From Flavobacteriaceae bacterium (GTDB lineage: Bacteria; Bacteroidota; Bacteroidia; Flavobacteriales; Flavobacteriaceae), in assembly GCA_029245825.1 (NCBI GenBank), contig JAQWON010000042.1:1-18565 (forward strand): a DNA stretch of 18,565 bases, written 5' to 3'. Shown piece after piece: positions 8,283-16,660 of the stretch; the stretch's first letter is position 1, and the number at the start of each line of letters is the position of its first letter. The position numbers and the translations under genes are program-made. The notes under the pieces are model-generated. The model was not told the DNA's origin. It worked only from the letters and a program-made list of their open reading frames with translations, and ran no database searches.

Positions 8283-9533
8283 ATGTACAAACTAACAAAA
8301 TACGGATTAATTATTATTACTATGATGAGTTGTAAATTTGATAATGTTAAAAAGGAAAATGAAGAAAAGAACAGTATAGGAATACAAGTCAATTCCTTTA
8401 AAACCGATTATGATTTTCTTCGCAAATATATAGATATAGTGCTTTTAGAAGATGAGAAAGGGAATGGAAAAGTAGCTATTTCTGCTGCACTCCAGGCTAG
8501 AGTTATGACAACGACAGCAAATGGTTGGTCAGGAAAAGGGTACGGTTGGATTAATAAAAAACACTTTATTTCTGGCGATACTTTGAAAAATATTAATGTT
8601 TATGGAGGTGAAGAAAGATTGTGGTTTGGTCCTGAAGGAGGTCAATACTCTATTTTCTTTAAGAAAGATGCGGCATTCAACTTAGATAATTGGTTTACTC
8701 CAAGATTGATTGATTTGGAGCCTTTTGATTTGGTTGAGAAAACATCTAAATATGCCATATTTTCTAAGACAGCCTCATTAACCAATTATGCAGACTTTAT
8801 ATTTAATTTTAATATTGAGCGTGTTATTTCTGTCTTATCTAAAGATGAAATTAACAGTGTATTGGAATTAGATGTTTCTAAAGAAATAAACTCTATTGGA
8901 TATCTAACCAAAAATACATTGAAAAACACTGGGGACAAGCCTTGGCAAAAAGAAAACGGACTATTGTCCATTTGGCTTTTAGGGATGTTCAATCATACGC
9001 CTACTACTACAGTGGTTATCCCATATAAAAGTGGTGAAGATCAAGAATTAGGACCCGTTGTGAATGATGATTATTTTGGAAAGGTACCTGCAGATAGATT
9101 AAAAGTTGATGAAAATGCTATTTATTTTAAGGCAGATGGGCAACAAAGAGGAAAAATTGGTGTGTCCCCGCAACGGGCTACAAATGTTATGGGAAGTTAC
9201 GATGATGTTAGTGGGACGTTAACAATTATAAAATTTAACAAACCAGCAAATGAAACGAATTATGTAAACTCTAAATGGGAAATTCAAGATAATCCTTTTG
9301 AAGGTGATGTCGTTAATTCTTATAATGATGGGCCACCTGAACCTGGCGAAGCTCCGTTAGGACCTTTTTACGAATTAGAGACATCCTCTCCAGCAGCAGC
9401 TCTTGGTATTGGAAATTCAATATCTCACAAGCAATATACTTTCCACTTTGAAGGAGATAGGACAGAATTAAACACAATTTCAATGAAAATACTAGGAGTT
9501 TCATTAGAAGAAATTAGTATGATTTTCAAATAA
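8283..9533 (+). CDS. DUF6786-like lipoprotein of unknown function
   Basis: The 416-residue protein begins with a short lipoprotein signal peptide ending in T-M-M-S-C17, so it is predicted to be membrane-anchored. No acidic surface-export signal follows the Cys. The body looks all-beta. Distinctive stretches are A-N-G-W-S-G-K-G-Y-G-W-I-N (79-91) and G-G-E-E-R-L-W-F-G-P-E-G-G-Q (108-121). I associate these with the Bacteroidota family DUF6786, though I could not search for it. G-G-E-x-R-x-W-x-x-P-E also recalls galactose-mutarotase-like beta-sandwich proteins, so a carbohydrate-binding or sugar-processing role is plausible but not shown. It lies six bases upstream of the next lipoprotein gene and is almost certainly co-transcribed with it. 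No truncation or frameshift is visible. Confidence 0.7.
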   Translation: MYKLTKYGLIIITMMSCKFDNVKKENEEKNSIGIQVNSFKTDYDFLRKYIDIVLLEDEKGNGKVAISAALQARVMTTTANGWSGKGYGWINKKHFISGDTLKNINVYGGEERLWFGPEGGQYSIFFKKDAAFNLDNWFTPRLIDLEPFDLVEKTSKYAIFSKTASLTNYADFIFNFNIERVISVLSKDEINSVLELDVSKEINSIGYLTKNTLKNTGDKPWQKENGLLSIWLLGMFNHTPTTTVVIPYKSGEDQELGPVVNDDYFGKVPADRLKVDENAIYFKADGQQRGKIGVSPQRATNVMGSYDDVSGTLTIIKFNKPANETNYVNSKWEIQDNPFEGDVVNSYNDGPPEPGEAPLGPFYELETSSPAAALGIGNSISHKQYTFHFEGDRTELNTISMKILGVSLEEISMIFK

Positions 9534-9539
9534 TTATAG

Positions 9540-12260
9540 ATGATATTTAATAAACTATTTGGCAAGATATTTAAAGTTTGTTTTTTATTAGGCAGTCTTG
9601 CAATATTATTATGGAGCTGTAAACAACAAGAATCTACACATGAAATTATTCAGGATAGCAATAGGGTAGAAATTGAAAACTCTAAGGTAAAAGCTGTTTT
9701 TAAAAAAGAAAATGGTCATGTTTCACAAATTTTTTATGCCAAAAAAAATGATCAGTGGCAGGAAGTAGTTGCTGCTTTTGTTCCACCAGCAAAATTTTCT
9801 AGTGAGGCGGTTAAATTGTTTGATCAAGATTTAGTAGCACATAGGTACTTAAGTAATTCAATATTAAGTGATTTTTCATTGGAAGTTAATGAGAAGCAAA
9901 AGACTGTAGTAATGTTTACAGGTTCAAAAGGTAATTTGCCAATAAAACAATCTATTACATTATTAGGAGAAGATGACTATTTTCATTTTGATGTATCCCT
10001 TACTTTATCAGACAGCCTGCCTAAGCTAGATTATTTCCTTTCAACTTTTACATTCAATCTAGATCACGCTCCTTATTTTGTGCATACCCCAGGGTTAAAA
10101 TTTGACAATGAAGATTCCAAACAAAACAGGTTTAAATTATTGCCGGGCAAAGATCATATAATAGGTGATCGTTCTTTTCATGCGCCAGCTGTTATTTTAC
10201 AAGAAGAAGGTCTTTTTGCGGCACTTGTACCTGATTTAAATGCCATAAACGAAAACAAAATTACCTCTCCTGATGCACGAAAAACGATAGACATTGGTCG
10301 TAATAAATTTTCAGTGCCGTTTGAAGATGATAAATACACCATGCCTACAGGGTTGGATCTAAATGTGATGACAGGGTTGACCAAAAGACCGGTGATAACA
10401 TATGGTTATATGGATAATATTATTGCACATCACATTCATTACCAAAGAGTAAACGATTCAAGTATGGTCAGAAGTTTAAATAGTAGCGAAGTAAAATACG
10501 AGTTTGACCTTTTTGTTGGAGCTGATATTGCTGATAATAGAGGATTTCAAAAGGTTACAAGACACCAATGGGAAAAATTTGGTAAGCCTGTATTTGATAA
10601 TAGGCCTCATTTGGCTATGCCATTTGATGAGTATTTTAGAATTATCGACTCCATTACTTTTCATCCAATTACCTCTCCAGATAAGCTGTTTACACACAGT
10701 ACTAGAATTTTGGGTAATATTGACATGCCTTTAAAGGGTTATAAAAACACAGGTTCCTGGTTAGAATGGGAAAAAGATGGACAAAAAATTGGCGGGTATC
10801 GCTCTGCGATTACCTGGTGGAATGATGTGATGCACAATTCAGCATTTTGGAACAATGCTCGAGATGCACAAGGATTTTGGTATTGGGGAAATAAGTTGAA
10901 CAGGCCTGACTTAATAGAAAAAGGAAGAAGTATTATCAATTGGTGCTTGTCTGCTCCACGAAATGAGCAAGGTTTATTTGCTCTATTATACACTGCTAAT
11001 GATAAGAAATGGGGGCTTAGTTTTACCGATCCTGTAAATAAGAAGTATGAATTCTTTTTAAAAGAAAGTGATTCTTATGATGTATCTACGATGAGTAAAA
11101 CGGGAGCTCATTTGCTAGATTATTATTTGCGTATTGAAAAAGATCAGCGAATTGTTGATTATTTAACCCCTTATGGTAATTGGCTTTTAACTGTGATTGA
11201 TGAGAGTGGTGCACTACCATCCTATGTCAATCAAAAAGATATGATAGCCAGTGATGTACTATACTTTAGTGCCCATCCAGCATCTAGTATGTGGTTTTTG
11301 GCAGAATTATATAATTCCACGCAAGAAAAAAAATACCTTGAAGGAGCAAAAAAAATCTCCGGCTATTTGGAGAAGGAAATTTTACCCGAACAAAAATGGG
11401 TAGATATGGAACAGTTTTTTTCTTGTGGTAAAAAACCCTTTGAGTTTACCAGAGACCGATGGCAAAATCAGATCGCGAGAGGTAATCTAGCTTTATTTTG
11501 GGCTATTGAAGGTTATGCTGCTCTTTATAGAGCAACTGCTGATAAAAATATTTTGGCCTTAGGGGAGCAATGTATTGATTATGTAACTTTTACTCAAGCT
11601 TGTTGGGAGCCACACTTTATCTATACTGCTTTTCCGTTTGGCGGTTTTACTGTTGATAATTCTGATAACGCAACAAATCTTGATGCTCGTCAGGCAGAAA
11701 TGGTAAGATCCTATATTTGGTATGGAAAAGCACTTGGAAGACAAGATCTTCTTGAAAGAGGAGTAGCAGCAGCACGTTCTTCAGTAGTATTGATAAACCA
11801 CCCAAGACATAAAGCAAATAATATTTATAGGCATACAAACATTTATCCATTTGGTTTAGGCCCTGAGAATATAGACCATGAAGCACATCCACAATCTGCC
11901 ATGAGAACCCATCCAGGTTGGGGTGAAGGCTCAGGCGTGTTTACAGGTTTGGCAGAAGCAGGGAGAGCACTTGGAGGTATCTATATCGATTTTGAGAAAG
12001 AAATGTTTATTGGTGTTGATGGAATTAGGGTAGACAAGGCAGTTTTGCAGGATAATGAAGTCCATTTAAAGGTCACGAATATGTTAGCAAACTTAACATT
12101 GTCATGGGAGAAATCATACACTACTAAATTACACGTGAGAGGTATTGCCCCAGGAAATTATAAACTAATCATTAATGGAAATAAGCCTCAGCAAGTTTTT
12201 AATGAATTAGACTTAAATCTTACAATTATTATTAATAAGCAAAAGATCTCTTTAAAATAG
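9540..12260 (+). CDS. Large lipoprotein, six-hairpin glycosidase-like, no recognised family
   Basis: The 906-residue protein carries a lipoprotein signal ending in L-L-W-S-C27. It appears to have an N-terminal beta-rich domain (about 40-330), a helical toroid (about 370-815) and a short beta-rich C-terminal tail. The middle part is rich in Trp, Tyr and repeated helix pairs such as G-Y-R-S-A-I-T-W-W-N-D (419-429), S-A-H-P-A-S-S-M-W-F-L-A-E-L and N-L-A-L-F-W-A-I-E-G-Y-A-A-L-Y. This is the pattern of (alpha/alpha)6 six-hairpin glycosidases. The motif G-W-G-E-G-S-G (793-799, Glu at 796) resembles the G-E-G-T-G of the GH94-like neighbour, and both sit before a similar C-terminal region. Acidic residues in T-V-D-N-S-D-N-A-T-N-L-D-A-R are further candidates for the active site. 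I cannot assign it to a CAZy family. Export, size and position between the GH94-like and GH116 genes suggest a glycan-degrading enzyme. Confidence 0.75.
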   Translation: MIFNKLFGKIFKVCFLLGSLAILLWSCKQQESTHEIIQDSNRVEIENSKVKAVFKKENGHVSQIFYAKKNDQWQEVVAAFVPPAKFSSEAVKLFDQDLVAHRYLSNSILSDFSLEVNEKQKTVVMFTGSKGNLPIKQSITLLGEDDYFHFDVSLTLSDSLPKLDYFLSTFTFNLDHAPYFVHTPGLKFDNEDSKQNRFKLLPGKDHIIGDRSFHAPAVILQEEGLFAALVPDLNAINENKITSPDARKTIDIGRNKFSVPFEDDKYTMPTGLDLNVMTGLTKRPVITYGYMDNIIAHHIHYQRVNDSSMVRSLNSSEVKYEFDLFVGADIADNRGFQKVTRHQWEKFGKPVFDNRPHLAMPFDEYFRIIDSITFHPITSPDKLFTHSTRILGNIDMPLKGYKNTGSWLEWEKDGQKIGGYRSAITWWNDVMHNSAFWNNARDAQGFWYWGNKLNRPDLIEKGRSIINWCLSAPRNEQGLFALLYTANDKKWGLSFTDPVNKKYEFFLKESDSYDVSTMSKTGAHLLDYYLRIEKDQRIVDYLTPYGNWLLTVIDESGALPSYVNQKDMIASDVLYFSAHPASSMWFLAELYNSTQEKKYLEGAKKISGYLEKEILPEQKWVDMEQFFSCGKKPFEFTRDRWQNQIARGNLALFWAIEGYAALYRATADKNILALGEQCIDYVTFTQACWEPHFIYTAFPFGGFTVDNSDNATNLDARQAEMVRSYIWYGKALGRQDLLERGVAAARSSVVLINHPRHKANNIYRHTNIYPFGLGPENIDHEAHPQSAMRTHPGWGEGSGVFTGLAEAGRALGGIYIDFEKEMFIGVDGIRVDKAVLQDNEVHLKVTNMLANLTLSWEKSYTTKLHVRGIAPGNYKLIINGNKPQQVFNELDLNLTIIINKQKISLK

Positions 12261-12312
12261 AAACTTGGTTTTAAAAAAAGCTAGGGGGAATAACTTTTGA
12301 TATAATAATAAA

Positions 12313-12351
12313 ATGAAAAACAAAATAATTCTAAAAGTGAAATCAAAATGA
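12313..12351 (+). other. 12-codon mini-ORF overlapping the GH116 start
   Basis: ATG at 12313 opens a frame of 12 codons (M-K-N-K-I-I-L-K-V-K-S-K). Its TGA (12349-12351) overlaps the GH116 ATG (12348-12350) as ATGA. It could be a translational coupling leader or the decayed n-region of another signal peptide. In sequence this AT-rich it may also be chance. Confidence 0.2.
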
Positions 12352-14987
12352 AACTATCAGCAAAAGCCTTAATCTTTTTCGTGTTATCTACATCGGTGGT
12401 GTCAGCACAACAATTAAATAAAGAATGGCCTGTATTAAAAACCTATGAAGGAAAATATATTGACGAAGTTGCTATGCCTCTTGGAGGGATAGGTACGGGT
12501 ACAGTGTCCATTGGAGGGAAAGGAGATTTAAGAGATTGGGAAATCATGAACCGTGGTGCATTAGGATATTTACCAGCCTTTAAGTTTGTACGCCCTACCA
12601 TTGCCAATGGGCCGTTTTTCGCATTATACTATAAAGAACAAAATAAAGAAGCCGCTGTCAAAGTATTAGAAGGACCTGTTTCAACCAAAGATTATTACGG
12701 AGATTGGGGAGCAGATGCTGTAAATTCTGGTTTTCCACGATTTGAAGAAACCACGTTTTCGGCAGCATACCCTTTAGCGCAAGTTAATTTTAAACATAAA
12801 GATGTGCCTGTAGACGTACGTTTAGAAGCGTTTAATCCTCTTATTATGGGTGATGCAGATAAAAGTGGTATTCCAGTTGCTGTACTACGTTATGTGATTA
12901 CAAATAACACAAATAAACCTATTGAAACTTCTTTGGTAGGTATGGTTCCTAACTATATTGGCGTTGACGGTTGGACAGGGAGCCCTAAAGATAATTATAA
13001 TGATTATAAAGAATCAAATGGAGTAAAAGGGCTGTATATGTATTCTGAAGGCGTAGATAAAAAAGACACGAATTGGGGAACCATGGCACTAACGACCACT
13101 TCAAATGGAGATATTAGCTATAGAACTTCTTGGGCAAGATTAGGGTGGAATTGGACGTTTCGTGAGTTTTGGGACGATTTTATTGCCGATGGGAAGTTAA
13201 CAGATCACCCTGAAAGTAAAAAAGTAACCAAAAATGATGGTAAAACAACTTTTATTGGAGGACATAATGTAAAAGACAATAAAAAGATAGAAACACCTCC
13301 AGCTACTTTAGCAGTTAAGCAAGTGTTGCAGCCAGGAGAATCAAAAACGGTAACATTTATGTTGACTTGGCATTTTCCAAATCGTAGAGCTTGGGATCAT
13401 GGAACACATAATGGCGGTGGCGGTAAAGAAATTGTTGGTAATTATTATACAACTTTATACCAAGATGCTTGGGCCGTAGCAGAGCAAACAGCCACAAGTT
13501 TAGAAGCATTGGAAAATAAAACAGTAGATTTTGTAAGTAGCTTAGCTAGCAGTGATATACCATATGTATTGAAAGAAGCAGGATTGTTCAATTTGAATAA
13601 TTTAAGAAGCCAAACGGTATTTCGTACTGCTGATGGATTACCTTTTGGTTTTGAAGGGACAGGAAGTATTAAAGGAACAAAAATTGGTGCAGATAAATCT
13701 TCTGGTTGGGGATTTGGAACCTGTACTCATGTTTGGAATTATGAGTCTACTACGCCTTTTGTGTTTGGTGATTTGGCTACCAAATTCAGGGAAGTTGAAT
13801 TTTTGCACAGTGTAAATGACAATGGAGGTCAAAGTCATCGTGTTGGTTTGCCTATAAAAAAAAGAGGGATAGACTATAAAAAATGGGCAGCGGATGGGCA
13901 AATGGGAACGCTTATAAAAGTATATCGCGATTGGCAACTATCTGGTGATGATGAAAAACTGAAAAAAATGTGGCCAAATATAAAAAAAGTTATGGCATTT
14001 GCATGGACTGGTATTTGGGATGTAAATAAAGATGGAGTTATGGAAGGCAGGCAACATAATACTATGGATATTAAATATGTAGGTCCTAACCCTCAAATGG
14101 CAGCTTGGTATCTAGGAGCTTTAAAAGCTTCAGAAAAAATGGCACATCATTTAAAAGACAAGGCTTTTGCCAAAGAATGTAGAGGGCTTTATGAAAAAGG
14201 GCGTAAATGGATAGATGGTAATCTTTTTAATGGAGAATTTTATGAACATCATATTCCAGAAGGGGCTAGTAAAGTAGCGCAGCTGGGTAAAGGTTGTTTG
14301 GTTGACCAATTAGTGGGGCAGTATTTATCGCATACAGCTGGTTTAGGTTATGTTTTAGATAAAGAGCATGTACAAACTACCTTGAAAAGTATTATGAAAT
14401 ATAATTATGTTGATAATTTTAATGAACATTTTAACACCTTTAGAAGCTTTGCTTTAGATAATGAGTCTGGACTTGTTATGGCATCGTACCCAAAAGAAGG
14501 AACTTTATTAGACTTCCCATTTCCTTATTACACTGAGTTAATGACAGGTTTTGAGTACAGTACAGCCGCTCATATGATTTATGAAGGTCAAGTAGAAAAT
14601 GGATTACAGATATTTAAAGATATTAGAAATCGTTATGACGGATTCAAAAGAAACCCCTTTAATGAAGGAGAATACGGTCATAGATACGCTAGAGCTATGG
14701 CAGCATGGGCAGGCATATTAGCCTATACTGGTTTTCAATATTCTGCCGTAGATCATTCTATGAGTTTTAACGCTAAAAACGGAGTTTTTTTCTGGTCTAA
14801 TGGTTATCAATATGGAACTTTAGAAGTGCTTGATTCTGCTTTGGGTAAAAAAGTGATTCTTACTTCTAAAAATGGAGATTTGATGCTTAGTTCATTTATA
14901 TTGAATGATTTTGGAAAAATTGAATTTAAAAAAGAAAAAACTTTTATTAAAGGAGAATCTATACCGTTTGTAGTTTCTAAAAAATAA
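12348..14987 (+). CDS. GH116 family glycoside hydrolase (GBA2-like, DUF608 catalytic domain), exported
   Basis: The 879-residue protein has a signal peptide (about residues 1-20, V-V-S-A before Q-Q). A GBA2-type N-terminal beta domain covers about 30-380 (opening M-P-L-G-G-I-G-T-G-T), and an (alpha/alpha)6 catalytic domain about 400-830. The family motif T-C-T-H-V-W-N-Y-E is at 458-466. By comparison with human GBA2 and TxGH116, the nucleophile is probably E436 in F-G-F-E-G. The acid/base is D574 in Q-H-N-T-M-D-I-K-Y, matching Q-T-Y-D of GBA2. N-E-G-E-Y-G-H-R-Y-A-R-A-M-A near the end is the typical substrate-binding segment. Known GH116 members are retaining beta-glucosidases, beta-xylosidases, N-acetylglucosaminidases and glucosylceramidases. 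The specificity here is unknown. Leu codons are mostly TTA/TTG, unlike the following sulfatase. The gene probably acts in the periplasm on oligosaccharides. Confidence 0.93.
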   Translation: MKLSAKALIFFVLSTSVVSAQQLNKEWPVLKTYEGKYIDEVAMPLGGIGTGTVSIGGKGDLRDWEIMNRGALGYLPAFKFVRPTIANGPFFALYYKEQNKEAAVKVLEGPVSTKDYYGDWGADAVNSGFPRFEETTFSAAYPLAQVNFKHKDVPVDVRLEAFNPLIMGDADKSGIPVAVLRYVITNNTNKPIETSLVGMVPNYIGVDGWTGSPKDNYNDYKESNGVKGLYMYSEGVDKKDTNWGTMALTTTSNGDISYRTSWARLGWNWTFREFWDDFIADGKLTDHPESKKVTKNDGKTTFIGGHNVKDNKKIETPPATLAVKQVLQPGESKTVTFMLTWHFPNRRAWDHGTHNGGGGKEIVGNYYTTLYQDAWAVAEQTATSLEALENKTVDFVSSLASSDIPYVLKEAGLFNLNNLRSQTVFRTADGLPFGFEGTGSIKGTKIGADKSSGWGFGTCTHVWNYESTTPFVFGDLATKFREVEFLHSVNDNGGQSHRVGLPIKKRGIDYKKWAADGQMGTLIKVYRDWQLSGDDEKLKKMWPNIKKVMAFAWTGIWDVNKDGVMEGRQHNTMDIKYVGPNPQMAAWYLGALKASEKMAHHLKDKAFAKECRGLYEKGRKWIDGNLFNGEFYEHHIPEGASKVAQLGKGCLVDQLVGQYLSHTAGLGYVLDKEHVQTTLKSIMKYNYVDNFNEHFNTFRSFALDNESGLVMASYPKEGTLLDFPFPYYTELMTGFEYSTAAHMIYEGQVENGLQIFKDIRNRYDGFKRNPFNEGEYGHRYARAMAAWAGILAYTGFQYSAVDHSMSFNAKNGVFFWSNGYQYGTLEVLDSALGKKVILTSKNGDLMLSSFILNDFGKIEFKKEKTFIKGESIPFVVSKK

Positions 14988-15108
14988 TAAAAAAACAAAT
15001 AGTTCACATAAAAAAAACTTGACGATAGACGGAGTATTTTTTTTGACAAACTCTTTTTAATATGTGGAAGTAAAATGGAAATATTAATAAACCGTTAAAC
15101 AACTAAAA

Positions 15109-16635
15109 ATGAAGAATTTAATCAGAATAATTGGCTTATTTGTTTTTGTGACAATTTACCTGACAACAATGTCAGCTTGTGTCAACAGTAAAAATAAACA
15201 ACCAAATATTATTGTGATCTTTGTAGATGATATAGGCTACAACGACCTTTCTTGCTATGGCGCTAAAGATCCAGCAATACAAACACCAAATATAGATCGA
15301 ATGGCTGAGGAAGGAGTTAGATTCACAGATTGGCAATCTGCCAGTAGTGTTTGCGCTCCCAGCAGGGCTTCTTTACTTACAGGAAGATATCCTAATCGAT
15401 CTGGATTACCCACTGTCCCTAATGCCAACGCTCCTTTTGGAGATGAATATCAACAAAATATTGGCTTACAGCAATCAGAATTAACAATTCCTGAAATACT
15501 TAAACCTTTAGGATATAGTACTGCCATGTACGGAAAATCTCATCTTGGATGGGATTCAAAATTTTATCCTCTACGCCATGGTTTCGATGAATATTATGGA
15601 AGCCTTGGAAATTTTCCTATCGGCGGTACAAATCCTGTATATGAAGGTGATGAAGTTGTTGAAGATTCTGTTCGTTTTGAAGATATTCATCATAAATTGA
15701 CAGAGAGAACAATAGGATTTATGAAAAAAAGTCATGACAAGGACAAGCCATTTTTCATCTATTTAGCTCATTACCTTGCTCATGGACCTTGGCAACCTAA
15801 TAAGCAATTTGCCACAGAGGCAGAATGGGAGATTTATCAAAATCAACCTATAAAGGGGCACCTGCGAGATGGTGGAGATGAGATCTATCCTGCTCTGGTA
15901 AGAGAACTTGACTGGCATGTCGGGGAAGTTTTAAAAGCAATAAAAGATTTGGGAATTGATGAAAACACTCTTGTATTTTTTATTTCAGATAACGGACCAT
16001 GGCTTCCTGCAGGATCAGCCTGGCCATTGAGGGGTTCCAAGTATAACACATTTGAAGGTGGCCATCGTGTTCCATCCATTGCCAGATGGCCGGGTGTAAT
16101 ACCTCCGGGGCAAGTGAGCGATGCGGTTTGTTCAACTATGGACATATTTCCAACAATTGTTCATCTTTCTGGTTCGAAGTTGCCAAATGATAGGAAAATT
16201 GATGGTGTTGACATAACCCAGGTTTTAAAAGGGAAGAGATCAAAAACAGAGCACGATATTTTGTATTATTATAATGGTCTTACACTTGAAGCTTTACGTG
16301 AAGGGAACTGGAAACTTCATCTGCCGAGAATTCCTGAGAGCAAAGTTTTTTGGACGCGTACCAGCCATATAAAAGATGGCTCAGGTCTGGGGGGTTTTCA
16401 AAAGCTTGACAAGCCTCTTCTTTTTGACCTTGGAGATGAAATAGGAGAACAAACTGATCTGGCAGATAAATATCCTGAGGTTGTTCAAAGGTTATTATCT
16501 CATGCCCAAAAAGCACGAAAAGAACTGGGAGATTGGAACATTAATGGAAAAGATCAGAAAAGACTTCTCAATTATACTGGAAATATTAATAATCCAACCA
16601 GAGTAATTGGGGTGAATCCGCACCTGAAAGAATAG
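15109..16635 (+). CDS. S1-family sulfatase, lipoprotein (arylsulfatase A-like)
   Basis: The 508-residue protein starts with a lipoprotein signal peptide ending in M-S-A-C24. The sulfatase domain begins at about residue 32 with P-N-I-I-V-I-F-V-D-D, where D40 and D41 bind calcium. The formylglycine signature is C82-A-P-S-R-A-S-L-L-T-G, the Cys type that needs oxidation by an anaerobic sulfatase-maturating enzyme or FGE. Other active-site elements are G-K143-S-H145-L-G (usually G-K-W-H-L-G) and I-S-D294-N295-G-P-W. In place of the common M-P-H-x-P stretch it has H-Y-L-A-H-G-P-W, which may mark its subfamily. It hydrolyses a sulfate ester on a saccharide, but the position is unknown. Leu is encoded mainly by CTT and CTG (28 of 46 CTN by hand count), unlike the GH116 gene before it. 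This hints at a different origin. The next sulfatase follows after 25 bases. Confidence 0.95.
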   Translation: MKNLIRIIGLFVFVTIYLTTMSACVNSKNKQPNIIVIFVDDIGYNDLSCYGAKDPAIQTPNIDRMAEEGVRFTDWQSASSVCAPSRASLLTGRYPNRSGLPTVPNANAPFGDEYQQNIGLQQSELTIPEILKPLGYSTAMYGKSHLGWDSKFYPLRHGFDEYYGSLGNFPIGGTNPVYEGDEVVEDSVRFEDIHHKLTERTIGFMKKSHDKDKPFFIYLAHYLAHGPWQPNKQFATEAEWEIYQNQPIKGHLRDGGDEIYPALVRELDWHVGEVLKAIKDLGIDENTLVFFISDNGPWLPAGSAWPLRGSKYNTFEGGHRVPSIARWPGVIPPGQVSDAVCSTMDIFPTIVHLSGSKLPNDRKIDGVDITQVLKGKRSKTEHDILYYYNGLTLEALREGNWKLHLPRIPESKVFWTRTSHIKDGSGLGGFQKLDKPLLFDLGDEIGEQTDLADKYPEVVQRLLSHAQKARKELGDWNINGKDQKRLLNYTGNINNPTRVIGVNPHLKE

Positions 16636-16660
16636 AAAACAGAAAACAAGCATATTAGCT

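Noticed and set aside
12265..12299. Possible promoter before the GH116 gene (TTG and TAACTTTTG)
   Set aside because: The -7 element carries one extra base and the spacing is too long. The gap is also short enough for simple co-transcription.
13743..13745. E466 (in H-V-W-N-Y-E) as catalytic nucleophile of the GH116 protein
   Set aside because: Alignment with the L-E-G motif of GBA2 places the nucleophile at E436 in F-G-F-E-G. The spacing of 138 residues to D574 also fits the family better than 108.
13638..13937. Open frame of 99 codons on the - strand within the GH116 gene
   Set aside because: It lies antisense to the conserved catalytic region of GH116, shows no recognisable domain, and is explained by the codon pattern of the + strand gene.
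15019..15045. Possible promoter before the first sulfatase (TTG and TA-T-run-G)
   Set aside because: The spacing between the two elements is about 13 bases rather than about 19-21, and the -7 element has extra T residues.
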